Assembly (NCBI GenBank): GCA_021397845.1
Contig: CM038044.1
Coordinates: 62,285,851 to 62,349,850, forward strand
Direction of reading: 5' to 3'
Length of the DNA: 64,000 nucleotides
Source of the DNA: Areca catechu
Lineage: Eukaryota > Streptophyta > Magnoliopsida > Arecales > Arecaceae
In this document: positions 23,018 to 33,034 of the stretch, one piece after another
How the letters are laid out: every line of letters begins with the position of its first letter
Position numbering within the stretch: the stretch's first letter is position 1
Position numbers and translations under genes: made by a program
The notes under the pieces: generated by a model
What the model was told of the DNA's origin: nothing
Seen by the model: only the letters and a program-made list of their open reading frames with translations
Databases searched by the model: none

Positions 23018-23906
23018 GATGATGCAAGCAAGCACACAGAATGTGACTAGACTAAAGCGACTACTGGCTAACTAGACCTAGAGCCCAAACTAAATGCCCA
23101 ATCAGAGTGGCAAGCTAGCCTGTAGTAACTCGGGACTCAGCCAGGCAGGTGTAAGGGGAGGGTTAGGTCCCTAGATGCCAATCCTAGACACCAATCAGTG
23201 ATTGGCCAGGTAGGCGGACAGCACACAAGCCCTTCGGGATAGAATCCCTGAACCACCGTTCTAGACACTGAGTACAAAGCGCACACAGAGTAACCAGACA
23301 AACTGACTCAACACTAGCCTTGACCCGACTTGTTGATGTCCCTAACCCACTAGGACAAATTAGGTCTAATGAATTTTAAGATTAAAGGCTTAGGTTCGAA
23401 TGAGTGGGTGGTGGTTTTGGGCTAAGGAGAGGTTATCAACTCCTCCCCTTATCTTAGATGCTCAAATGCCCTTAAGATGAATTAAGAGATGATCACTCAA
23501 AAATAATTGAATTGCAGAAACACAAAAATAGAGTTGCAGTATTTTAATTCTCAGAAATCTCATGGAAAACAATAAATCACAGGAAAACTATGCAAAATAG
23601 TTTCAATTATATTGGTTTCAGAAAAACAAAAATCACTGAATTTGAAGTTACCTGTAGTGAGAAATAATTCCTGCAACAGGACAATTACAGGCTGAAAACA
23701 GAGCACTTCCCCGTTTACAATTCCTGCTATGAAGTTATAACCCAACGGATCCCCTACACGCCCTAGGAACACCCCGTGAAATGGGAAGAGGAGGTTTGCA
23801 CCTCGCTTTGTTCCTAGGACCGGACGTCCTGGGGAGTCTACTTCGAGCAGACAAAGTAAAAAGAGAGAGACTCAAACAAGCAATCAAAACAGAAACCCTA
23901 GACAGG
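23018..23906 (-). promoter_or_regulatory. Leader of the nested RT-less element
   Basis: Non-coding stretch between primer site and gag start. It holds the shared leader module at 23138-23275 and a GGGGAGGAGTTGATAACC hairpin near 23425-23450. No conserved frame is seen. Confidence 0.7.
23138..23275 (-). other. Shared leader module, copy in nested gypsy element
   Basis: In element orientation: GTGTCTAGAACGGTGGTTC, CCTGGCCAATC, ATTGGTGTCTAGG, CCTGGCTGAG. Same order and spacing class as in the copia leaders. Confidence 0.75.
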
Positions 23907-23918
23907 GCTCTGATACCA
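23907..23918 (-). other. Primer binding site of the nested element
   Basis: GCTCTGATACCA is the reverse complement of TGGTATCAGAGC, four bases inside LTR start 23923. A second identical 12-mer at 23938-23949 lies inside the LTR. Confidence 0.85.
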
Positions 23919-23922
23919 AAAA

Positions 23923-25578
23923 TGATGTAGAACGGAAGCTCTGATACCAAAAATGATGCAGAACAAAGAACAAAGAAGCGTATGCGGAAGTAAATTTAGG
24001 ATTAATTTTTCGTTTTTTCTTTTTTTTTTATATATTTCAGAAATTGGCTTTGATTCAAAGTAAAGCTAAACTAAGTTGAAGGAAACTAGGTAAGGATTGA
24101 AAGCACAATTTAGATGAAACTAAATTATCAGAGTAGTTCAGAAGTAATGGATCGCTGGGGGTTGAGAAACTTCCAGACCTAGGGTTTCGCTCTGAACTTT
24201 CAACAGGACAGAAATAGAGAGGAGAGATGGTTTACCAACCAGACAGTGATCTTCTCAGAATTTGGGTGGAAGAACTCTCTCGAGCAGATTATGGGATCCT
24301 CGGAGTCGGCTATCTTCGCAATGGATCCTCCAATACTGGTCTTGTGGTTTGGTCGGCTTCTCCTGGACTCAATATCTGGGAAAGAAGAGGAACAAGTGAT
24401 GGAATTCAGATACTCAAGAAAAGATTTACCAGGTTGAAGAACTTGAAAGCTGAAGTTGCTGAAATCAGGATTCTCCTGGAGGCTGATCAGACTTCCTCTT
24501 AGAATTGTTGTAGATCTGAAGTATCCGGACTGGAGCTGGATGCTGGTGGTCGGCCTGGACTTGGAGAGGGTGGCCGTGAGAGGTGGGATAGGCTAGGGCT
24601 TGGTGGAAAGAGAGGGGTGATGGGCGGCTAGGGTTTGGGAGTGGAGTGGCTAACCTAGGGTTTGGGTTTTGGAGATCTCACACCTCCTCAAGGATCCTGG
24701 GGAACCCGGATTTACTCTCTCACGGAGCTCAACACCTGGAAGCAAGTGTGAAAGAGAGAAAACACAAAGTTTGCTCACAAAAAAATTGGTTTCATTCATC
24801 TGATTTTTTTAAACTTACAAGAGGGGTTTAATTTATAGGGCTTTACAAGGGAGTAGGGTTTTACATCTTCCCATGTGGGACTAAAGGTGGGGATCTACAA
24901 ATCAGGACAATCCATACACATATGGTCGGCCAAGGTACCAAAAAAATTTGATTTGGGTTATAAAAGGCAGGTAGATGGCGCCTCCTTGCTTGGGTCTTCA
25001 AGAGAGGATTTCTTTCCTTCCATGGATCAACTCTTTTGGACTCCTCCTTTTCTTCCTCCCTAAGTCAAGGCCCTTCCCATCTTTGTTTTGGATATTTTTG
25101 GCAGGTAGTGGGCGCCTCCTTGAAGTTCTCTCCAAGAAAACTTCTTCCCTTTCTTAGTTTGGTTCTTTTGGGAAAGACTTGGGCCGCCCCCTTGATTTGT
25201 GGACTCCTGGTGGATTTCTCCTCAACTGGCGCATGAGAGAAGGAAGCTGCTATCTGTGGTGTGGGGACCAAAGGCTACTGGATGTAGATATGGAGCCCCC
25301 TGGACTCAGGCGTATGGCTGGGAGTGTGGCTGGGAGTGTGGCGCCCACTTGCTTGGCCTTGGGAGAAAATGTAACACCCCAGGTTGAAGCCCTAGTCCAC
25401 TACTGAGTCAACATGACTCAACAAAATAAAAATGTAGGTAATATAGACTCAAGCTAAAATTGAGTTGATCAAGTCAACCCTTATTACAAGCCAAAAAAAA
25501 CCCTAATTCTTCGGGCAAGGTTAATCAGAGATCCAGATGGAGCTCTGAAGTCTTCTTCTGAGTCTGGTGCCCGCACCA
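23923..25578 (-). repeat. 5' LTR of the nested RT-less element
   Basis: Begins TGATGTAGAACGG on the plus strand and ends GGTGCCCGCACCA, directly followed by the CCAAC duplication. About 2% different from its partner at 18831-20487. Confidence 0.9.
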
Positions 25579-25583
25579 CCAAC
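25579..25583. other. Target-site duplication CCAAC (right)
   Basis: Matches 18826-18830 across the nested element. Confidence 0.9.
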
Positions 25584-27630
25584 GACTTCAGTGCTAATCG
25601 AGTTCAGAAGCAGGGCTCTATGGCTCAATGCAATGGCTACCTTATTCTCAATTCTGGTATGGTGTTTCAAGACAAATGTGTAGGCCTGGATGTATTCACC
25701 CACTTGGCATGCCCTAGGATTCAGCTTTTTTTGGGAACTAAGAAATCTAAGGGCCTCGTGATCAGAAAATAGGATAAATTCATGTGGTAGTAGATAGTGC
25801 CTCCAATACCTTAAAGTTTGCACTATCGCATAGAGCTCTTTATCATAGGTGGAATATTTAAGCTTAGCCTCATTTAACTTTTCACTAAATAAAGCTATGG
25901 GGTGGTTCTTCTAGCTTAAAACACCTCCTATTCTGACTCCAGATGCATCACAAGCAACCTCGAATACTTTTGGAAAATTCGGCAACCTCAAAATTGGTGC
26001 TTCGGTCATCTTATTTTTTATCTCTAGGAAGGCTCTATTGGCTACTTTGGTCCAATTAAAACTACCCTTCCTAATATAATCAGTTATTAGTGCAATAATG
26101 GAGCTAAATCCTCGAATGAATCTCCTATAGAAGGTGGCTAAACCATAAAAGCTATGAACATCATGAACAGTTTTGGGAATAGGCCACTCAACAACTATGG
26201 ATTTGAACATTTCAGGATCAGCTGAAACTCCATCAGAGATAACAATGAAACCTAAAAAAGTGACTCTAGGGGCCATGAATTCACACTTCTTCAAATTGGC
26301 ATGGAGACTCTCTTTCCTAAGGGCTGAACATACTTACCTAAGGTGGTCTAAGTGGCTTTTTTTAGTCCTACTATAAATCAAAATATCATCGAAGTAAATC
26401 ACAACAAATTTTCCAATAAAAGCTCATAGGACTTGGGTCATGATCCTCATAAATATACTTGGTGCATTGGACAATCCAAAAGGCATCACTACCCATTCAA
26501 ATAACCTATTCTTAGTCTTAAATGCAATCTTCCATTCATCCTCTGGTCTAATCCTCACTTGGTGGTAGCCACTTTTAAGGTCGATCTTAGAAAAGATAGT
26601 AGCTCCAGCCATCATACCAACAAGTCATCTAATCGGGAAATAGGAAATCTATATTTCACGATGATTTTGTTGATGGCATGACTATCAACACACATCCTCT
26701 AGGTGCCATCTTTCTTAGGTGTCAGTAAAGCTAGGACTGCACAAGGACTCAAACTCTTCCTAATAAATCCTTTCCTAAGGAGGTCCCCTACTTGTCTTTG
26801 TAATTCTAGATGTTCGGTAGGGTTCATCCTATAATATGGGAGATTGGGTAAGGTTGCTCCAGGGACTAAATCAATAGCATGTTGGATGTCCCTAAGTGGT
26901 GGAAGGTGGTCAGGTAGGTCTTCTGGAAATACATCCTTAAAGTCTTCTAACACTTCAACCACTTCTTGAGGGTGTTCTTTTTGGGATGGCTCTTGAATCT
27001 CCTTAGCGGTTAAAACCCAAATAGGTGTACCTCCAGTGAGCTCTTTCTCAATTTCCTTTGCAGTTATTAGATTGACTCCATTCTTTTTCTCCTTTAAGTG
27101 GCTCGATCCTCTCTTATCAGTGTCCTTAGGTGGTGTGGGCCGATCACAAATTTCTTTCCTTGGTGCATGAATGAGCAAGAGTTAGATCGACAATAAAGGG
27201 TTGCATCATGGTCAAACAACCAGGGTCGACCTAGGATGATACTACTCACTCCCATAGGTTAGACGTCACACCACACTTTCTCCTGATAGGACTGAAATTG
27301 GATTTGGACTAGACACCTAAATTTGATAGGAATTGAGGTGGAGTCTATCCAAGAAACCTTATAGGGATTTGGATTGGGGGGCTGTGACTAATCCTAGAGT
27401 CTTGACTGCATTAGTGGATATGGCATTCACACAACTCCCACTATCGATGATTATCTTACATACCTTATCCCCTAGCTTGACAAAGGTTTGTAGGATATTA
27501 GTCGTACGCCAATCTTCCTGGGTCTTAGTCTGGGTAAGGATGCATCTAACTACTCCTAAAAGATCAGGCTCTACATGATCCTCATCTCCTTCATACTCAT
27601 CTGCCAAATTGTCCTCATCCTGATATACCT
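25584..27630 (-). pseudogene. Chromovirus protease, reverse transcriptase and RNase H (broken)
   Basis: Minus-strand frames in order show protease (IIIDSGSCVNAIS near 27440), the RT amino-terminal part (FPEDLPDHLPPLRDIQHAID, FIRKSLSPCAVLALLTPKKDGT), SKIDLKSGYHQVRI, VMPFGLSNAPSIFM, an RT active site FDD (near 26376-26387), and RNase H (VACDASG; FILFSDHEALRFLSSQKKLN). Frameshifts separate 26699-27178, 26424-26615, 25911-26294 and 25584-25823. The sequence stops at the nested insertion and continues with integrase at 18830. It would once have copied the element RNA. Confidence 0.9.
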
Positions 27631-27639
27631 CCTCAACAC

Positions 27640-28878
27640 TATCACCTAGGGGTTCTATGGGTTCAGACTCATTCTCTTCTAATTCTCCTATGTGTAAGGC
27701 CCTAATTGGACAATTGCTAGGATAATGGCCTAGCTTATGACATCCGAAGCAAGCAACATTAGGGTTTTGAGTCCTCTGAACTTCTGGTGCTTTACCCCTA
27801 TCATCTCTATGTGTCAGAGGGGTGCTAGGATTGGGTCGAATGGGTCGCATCTGATTTGGTTCTGGCTGCTGACTAGGTGCACTAGTACTAGGGGGTTCGG
27901 GTCTGCGATAAAGTGATCCCCTATGAAATCTCTCGGCATCTCGTGCTACCTGGTAAGTTAGCTCTAAGTCATGGACTTCTCTCAAGAATAACTCCTTCTA
28001 GATCTCTTCTCTCAATCCTGCCCTAAACCTAGACAAGGTAACTGATTCGGATTCATCTACATTGCATCTCATTACAAACTCATCAAATTTTTTCAATGTA
28101 TTCGGCTACACTCTTGGTTCCTTGGGTCAATCTCTGCCACTGGTCTAGAAGTCTTTGGTGGTAGGACATGGGAAGGTATTTCTCTCTAAGCCTAAGTTTC
28201 ATTGCCCTCTAGGTTACTATGGGAACATCACCTCTTTGTCTGATGAACCTCTCGACATTTTCCCAGTAAAGCCTGGCCTGATGAATTAACCTAAGCTTCG
28301 CAAATTTGCATTTTTTCTCCTCAGTCATTTCATACCAATCGAAGTATTGATCCATCTCTCCCTCCCAATCTATGTAAATCTTAGGATCCAGATTTTCATC
28401 AAATGTTGGTGATTCCAACCTAATACTCCTAAGGGTTCGCTCGTCATGGTCCATTTGATCCTGATTATGTCTCCTAGGGTTTGGCTCAAAGGTTGGGTCA
28501 TGGTATGCTATCCTAGGGTTCGGGTCATGGACTCGATCAGGATTTGGCCTCCTATGATTTGGCTCAAAGAAATGGTCTTGATGAAGAGCCCTTCTAGGGT
28601 TGATGGGTGTCTCAAACTCAGGTTCAGGTTCTAACTCATTCTGGACTTCATGAGTTCCTCTAGGAGTACGAGCTTCAATCGATCAAGCCTAGCAGTGATA
28701 AGGATTATCTGATCAGTCATGTTTTGGTTGGTCTAGGATAATTGATCAATTAGGTTTTGGTTTAGTCGGGTCATTTGGTCATTCAAAGATTTCATCAAGT
28801 TCTCCAAATTTTGGTCCATGGTTATTACACTTGATTGAGCTGGGGTTTGCTGGTAAGGTGCTCTTGATCTAGTTGCCA
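27640..28878 (-). pseudogene. Chromovirus gag with zinc knuckle (broken)
   Basis: Starts at ATG 28876-28878 (MATRSRAPYQQTPAQS). An amino-terminal heptad-rich part (NLENLMKSLNDQMTRLNQN) follows, then the central gag domain (KIYIDWEGEMDQYFDWY ... RLIHQARLYWENV; 28209-28454) and the zinc knuckle CFGCHKLGHYPSNC at about 27709-27752. Several stops and frameshifts occur at 28000-28200 and 28600-28800. It is a useful reference for the RT-less elements, whose gag-like ORF lacks the central domain. Confidence 0.85.
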
Positions 28879-30003
28879 TGCACAAACGGACTCAAACTCG
28901 GGCTAGGGGTTTGCTACACCTAGAGTTCAAACCAAATGTCAGGTCAAGATGACAATCCTGGTTGTAGTAACTTGGTACCTGGCCAGGTAAGTGTAAGGTT
29001 GGTGAAGGTTTCTCTTTGCTTGCCTTAGACACCAATTTGAAATTGGCCAGGTAAGCGAACCAACCCACCTTCCTTCGGGCATTTATTTCTGAATCACTTG
29101 CCTAGACACCAGATATACAAGAACACACAAACTGGTTGTCTAAGTTGGTTTGACACTTGATTCGACCTGACCTTGTGGGTGTCCCTAGCTCGCTAGAGCA
29201 AATTAAGTGTCTACTTAGTTTTTAATTAAAGGTTGGATTCGTTATGTAGGTTGGCGATTTTGGGCTAAGGACAGGTGATGAAATCCTGCCCCCAAGTCAT
29301 AATGATGCCCTTAGAGTGATTTGCCATGAGATGATGCAAAACATGCATATGAACCCTAATCTCAGCAACATAAATTTTGTATGTTGCAGTTCAAAATGGG
29401 GCTGAGAAGTGCTGTATAACAGTTTCAAAAAAAATTAAAAAATTCATAGAAGACTATTAACTTCTAGATGATATGCCATATAAAAGAAAATTTAAAGATA
29501 AAATCTATGCTATGCTGAGCAGATACTGAAAATTAGAAAATGTAAAAAGAATAGAACAGAACATCCAGGAATTTTAGCAATAGTGATGGAGTGCAAAAAA
29601 TTTCATTTTTTTTTTTGATTTTTTTCTAAGGATGAAATTTTATGTGCTGATAACTAACTTAATATGGAGTAAGAAAAAAATTATTTCAATGAAAAATTAA
29701 CTACTTTAATTCAAACTTTTATGCGAATCACAGTCAGCCTAATCAAAAAAATAGCAAGCAGAATTTAAAGAAACAAACGTATTTACATACCAAACTTCAA
29801 CTTAAAGATTCACATCCAGCCAGGGGCTCATTATTCCCATGGGTCATGATAGTGTACTAGTGTACACCTGCTCAGGAGGCGTGAATCTTAGATCTGGATT
29901 GGATTTAAAAGATAACTATGTAGCAAGTATGAATGCTATGCATACAGAAAATTCTAGCAACCTACCTAAATGCAGAAATTCAAATTAAACCCTAACCAAC
30001 CTG
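28879..30003 (-). promoter_or_regulatory. Leader of the split chromovirus
   Basis: No gene seen. In element orientation it contains a CACGCCTCCTGAGC module followed by ATGACCCATGGGA (near 29836-29886), a GGGGGCAGGATTTCATCACC hairpin (29266-29296), and the shared GTGTCTAGG/CCTGGCCAAT module (28978-29111). Similar blocks occur in the leader at 42184-43096. Confidence 0.7.
28978..29111 (-). other. Shared leader module, copy in the split chromovirus
   Basis: In element orientation: GGTGTCTAGGCAAGTGATTC, GGTTC, ACCTGGCCAATTT, AATTGGTGTCTAAGG, TACCTGGCCAGG. CCAAT and ATTGG can form a stem. Confidence 0.8.
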
Positions 30004-30015
30004 GCTCTGATACCA
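30004..30015 (-). other. Primer binding site of the split chromovirus
   Basis: GCTCTGATACCA, exact reverse complement of the Met-tRNA primer site, three bases inside LTR start 30019. Confidence 0.92.
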
Positions 30016-30018
30016 AGA

Positions 30019-31472
30019 TGATGGGGAACAAATATCAAATGATGCATTTCTTAAGGAGTTAAAGAGACTAAATGATAAGGAAGCAAATATGTATGCGGCT
30101 ATTCTACATAAAAGAAATGGAATTACATGAAAGGAACGTAAGTGAAATACATGACTAGAAAAGAGCCATTTCAAAGCAATTAAGAATGGACCATTATGGT
30201 TAAGAAACCACACAGGTTAGGGCTAGCTTACTCTAATATTTCAGATCTGAAAAGAATGATTTTAAAGATGGTTACTCGGCCATTAATACTCTGAAATGTG
30301 GCAAAGGGGACACTCAAGAAGAAGTATTAGGATGGCAAGGGGATTACTCTAAGTTTTAGGGCACCTTGTATCTAATTCTTTAGCACAGTAGACCTTCACC
30401 TTGGAAACTTGGAGACCTGGGGATCCTGCACAAATAGATGGAGAGACTAGAAGGTTTAAATGGAAGGTTGGAGGAATGGAGGAGGAAAGTTTTGAAATGG
30501 AAGAAAGAGGCTTAGGATTTATTTGAAGTGGATCTCCTTTGGCGCCCTTGGCATGAACCTTCTTCACTTGATGGCATGGAGAACTTCATTGTGGATGAAA
30601 CTCTTTGGAAGAGGAGGATGACGAGCTTGGTGTGGCTTGAAGAAGGGTCTTCAAGGTTGGTCGAATGGGGGATGGAAAGAGGGACTAAATGCTTGATTGG
30701 AACAAGGTAACCTAGGCCTCACAGCTACCTTCTCTTAAGGGACTTTAGCTATCAAAGCAAAGAAAATTTTCAAGAAAGAAATTCATTTCATTCATCATTC
30801 AAATTACAAGAGGGTTTAGGAGCCTTTTATAGACCTTAAGCTCCCTTTCAAATTCAAATTACATCTCCTTTCATGGAGAAAATCAAGGGGCATCCCATGA
30901 AGAGAGGAATGGCCCTTTCAAAATTCAAAACACCAAATTACAAGGTGGGCATTCCATGAAGAGTGGAAGATTAATTCAAATTTGAATTTGTCTTGGGCGA
31001 AATTCATGGTTGAAGTGTCTTGGTGATGTGGCATGACTTGTCCTCCAAGTTGGCATGACTTGTCCTCCAAGATGGCATGGTGCATTGATGATGTGGTGCT
31101 CCAAGTAGTTATGATTTGTTGGTGAAGCTGGTTGCACTCAATCTTGCTCAATTGAAATCCAAATCAAGTAGCTCTTGAACTCAACTACTTATACTTACTC
31201 AATACAAAGCCAATTTAACTCTAATTAGACTTGAGAACCAAAATTTAAATCAAGTAGCTCTTGAACTCAACTACTTATACTTACTCAATACAAAGCCAAT
31301 TTAACTCTAATTAGACTTGAGAACCCAAATTGAAATAAAACATGACTCAATTATTCAATTAAAAATAAGTACATAACACATGGACTTATTACGGGACTTA
31401 AATTCTTAATTTTCTATCCATAAAGAACTTGGCATTGGTTAAAGCCTCTTCCTGAGCCTGGCGCCTGCACCA
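30019..31472 (-). repeat. 5' LTR of the split chromovirus
   Basis: Begins TGATGGGGAACAAATATC and ends GCGCCTGCACCA on the plus strand, directly before the GTTAG duplication. It is 88 bp longer than its partner at 15947-17312, mostly because of an 86-bp tandem duplication at 31161-31332. Confidence 0.9.
31161..31332. repeat. 86-bp tandem duplication inside LTR
   Basis: Two units (31161-31246 and 31247-31332) start AAATCAAGTAGCTCTTGAAC and are nearly identical. The partner LTR has only one unit, so the duplication arose after insertion, or in the template used for one end. Confidence 0.85.
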
Positions 31473-31477
31473 GTTAG
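31473..31477. other. Target-site duplication GTTAG (right)
   Basis: Matches 15942-15946 across the split chromovirus. Confidence 0.92.
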
Positions 31478-31790
31478 TGAGCCCGAGAAAAGTAATATTG
31501 TACTGGATTTTGGATTATGAGCCCGTAGGAAAACAATCCAGCTGTATTCGAGAAGAATATAGTGGAAATTCCAAGTGTGCACCTTGGATAGTGGATGTAG
31601 GAGCTGGGTTGCTCTGTGCCATTCTAAATTTATGGTGTTTGAGATTGTTTTGTCTTTGCATACTCATTTTCTTCCACACTTAATACTTCATATACTTCAC
31701 TCACCATACAGTTTTTAAAAGGCACATACTTGTTGAAATTACTTTCAAACCCAATTCACCCTCCCTCATAGGTTGGCCATCTAGGCAACA
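31478..31790 (+). mobile_element. Sirevirus 5' LTR, second part
   Basis: Continues the LTR broken at 15946 and ends CTAGGCAACA, mirroring the TGTTG start. Joined in order, the two parts span about 1352 bp. The primer site follows two bases later. Confidence 0.85.
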
Positions 31791-31792
31791 AG

Positions 31793-31804
31793 TGGTATCA
31801 GAGC
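31793..31804 (+). other. Primer binding site of the split Sirevirus
   Basis: TGGTATCAGAGC, exact initiator-Met tRNA match, just inside LTR end 31790. Confidence 0.93.
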
Positions 31805-31889
31805 CATATCTCATTGCCATTAATCTAACTGATATGGCAACATTCACTGACATGGAGCCTGCATGGATCCCAATTGGTAGTTTCGCAAG

Positions 31890-32937
31890 TGGAGAGTGCC
31901 ACCTAGGGGTGGCATCCAATTGTTGCTAAGGCGAGCCCTCCTGTCGAGGTCAACTCTCAGTCGGGGTCGAGCTCATGCCTCCAAGGCGCTCCCCTCTTGT
32001 CGAGGTCAGCTCTTGGCCGGGGTCGAGCTCATGCCTCCAAAGCGAGCCCTCTTGCCGAGGTCAGCTCCTGGCCGGGGTCGAGCTCATAGGGCGAGCCCTC
32101 TAGTTGAGAACAGCACCTGGCTGGGGTTAGGCTCATGCTTCCAAGTGTTGATCTCTAGAGTGGGAGTTCGTCCCCCATCCAGTGGTAGTCCAAGTTCCCG
32201 CCAATGATGAAGGGAGTGAAGACTAATAGAAATTCAAACCATGGAGGTCCTAACTCCTCGATGCAAGCCACACCTATACAGCACATGTGCTACCAGATGC
32301 CTGGCCCTGTAACATGCCACCATGTCTGCCTCCGTGCATCTAGGGAACGTCAGTCCCCACGACATGAGACATGGAATTTCTTCGAAAATGGAATTATGCA
32401 AAAGCCATAGGCCCTGCAACTCTCGAACGGACCCTCCTGAAATAAAAGTCCCCCACCATGGGTCGGGCTTGACCGTACCATGCCAGTTAATACAAAAGAG
32501 CAAGCAAAGAGGTCCAGCAAAAAAGGGAGGAAGAACAAAAAATGAGGACAGAAGGGGAGAGAAGAGGAAAAGGTAAGGGAGGAAAGAGGAGACGAAGCAA
32601 GAGAAGTGGGGCAAGAGGTAAGCAAGCAACCAAAAAGCTCGGTGGCCACAAGATCGACCGAAGAACCTCCCCGCTCCCCACTCTTCATTTTTTTTTTCTT
32701 CTATACTAACATCTTTATCATGTCACCCACTAAGGTGAGGTAGTCCCCCAAGCTCTCTTTTCCAGGGATTCTGTTACCCCTCGATCATCCTCTCTGGCCC
32801 GGGTCACCTCTTCTTTACAGGTCAATCAGATCGATGAGCCAACCCCTGAAGAGGAGGAAGCGCACCTGGCAGGAGGAGGCACTAGATGCGGTGGTGACAC
32901 GCCAGAGCTGCAAGCCATGATGATCATGGTGGCAACA
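31890..32937 (+). mobile_element. LTR of another gypsy-type element, left copy
   Basis: From about 32130 to 32937 this GC-richer stretch matches 46330-47184 on the same strand (for example CCTGGCCCTGTAACATGCCACCA and GAAGAGGAGGAAGCGCACC). It ends GGCAACA and is followed by TTGGCATGCCAGGTAGGG (32940-32957), which looks like a decayed non-Met primer site of the TTGGCGCGCCAGGTAGGG kind. Hence I read it as a 5' LTR. The left boundary is uncertain (31890-31921). It may belong to the Tat/Athila side of gypsy, but no coding sequence remains to prove it. Confidence 0.6.
31931..32145 (+). repeat. Four tandem units of about 55 bp, GC-rich
   Basis: Units begin near 31931, 31986, 32042 and 32091. Each has GCGAGCCCTC-like text, GAGGTCAGCTC, CGGGGTCGAGCTCATG and CCTCCAAG, with increasing decay to the right. 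They occupy the outer part of the LTR and are missing from the truncated copy at 46330. Confidence 0.8.
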
Positions 32938-32939
32938 AA

Positions 32940-32957
32940 TTGGCATGCCAGGTAGGG
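32940..32957 (+). other. Candidate non-Met primer binding site
   Basis: TTGGCATGCCAGGTAGGG follows the CA end of the LTR by two bases. It differs from the Met-tRNA sites used by every other element here. The tRNA was not identified. Confidence 0.45.
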
Positions 32958-33034
32958 TTCGAGAGATGATTCTGGAGCTAAGAAGATCATGGCCAAGGCT
33001 AAGGATACAGGCTCTCTAACCAACGAAACAATAG
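32958..33034 (+). other. Short internal remnant of the GC-rich-LTR element
   Basis: Only 77 bp remain between the candidate primer site and the copia LTR at 33035. No domain seen. Confidence 0.4.

Larger units (their letters stand above)
18831..25578 (-). mobile_element. Nested RT-less chromovirus derivative (minus-strand copy)
   Basis: A 6748-bp element with LTRs at 18831-20487 and 23923-25578, a perfect CCAAC duplication, and the same internal plan as the element at 57737-64000: leader, gag-like ORF with zinc knuckle, a tiny integrase remnant, and the integrase tail with chromodomain. Protease, RT, RNase H and most of integrase are missing. The LTRs differ by about 2% in my count (about 32 of 1470 sites), so it is older than the plus-strand copy. 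It has two nonsense codons in the gag-like ORF and a frameshift before the chromodomain. It must have been mobilised by proteins from another element. Confidence 0.92.
15947..31472 (-). mobile_element. Degenerate full-length chromovirus, itself split by a nested element
   Basis: LTRs at 15947-17312 and 30019-31472 bracket gag, protease, RT, RNase H, integrase and chromodomain on the minus strand. GTTAG directly precedes (15942-15946) and follows (31473-31477) the element, a perfect 5-bp duplication inside the Sirevirus LTR. Without the nested insertion (18831-25578 plus its 5-bp duplication) it is about 8.8 kb, with an internal part of about 5.95 kb. Many stops, frameshifts and a changed integrase catalytic residue make it inactive. 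Confidence 0.92.

Noticed and set aside
31834..31889. Gag start of the split Sirevirus (MATFTDMEPAWIP)
   Set aside because: The position after the primer site fits, but only about 18 codons exist before the next LTR and they do not show the expected Sirevirus gag start.
32234..32688. Overlapping frames of 110-130 codons in the GC-rich LTR
   Set aside because: Frames on both strands overlap, the copy at 46343-46901 breaks them differently, and no domain is visible.
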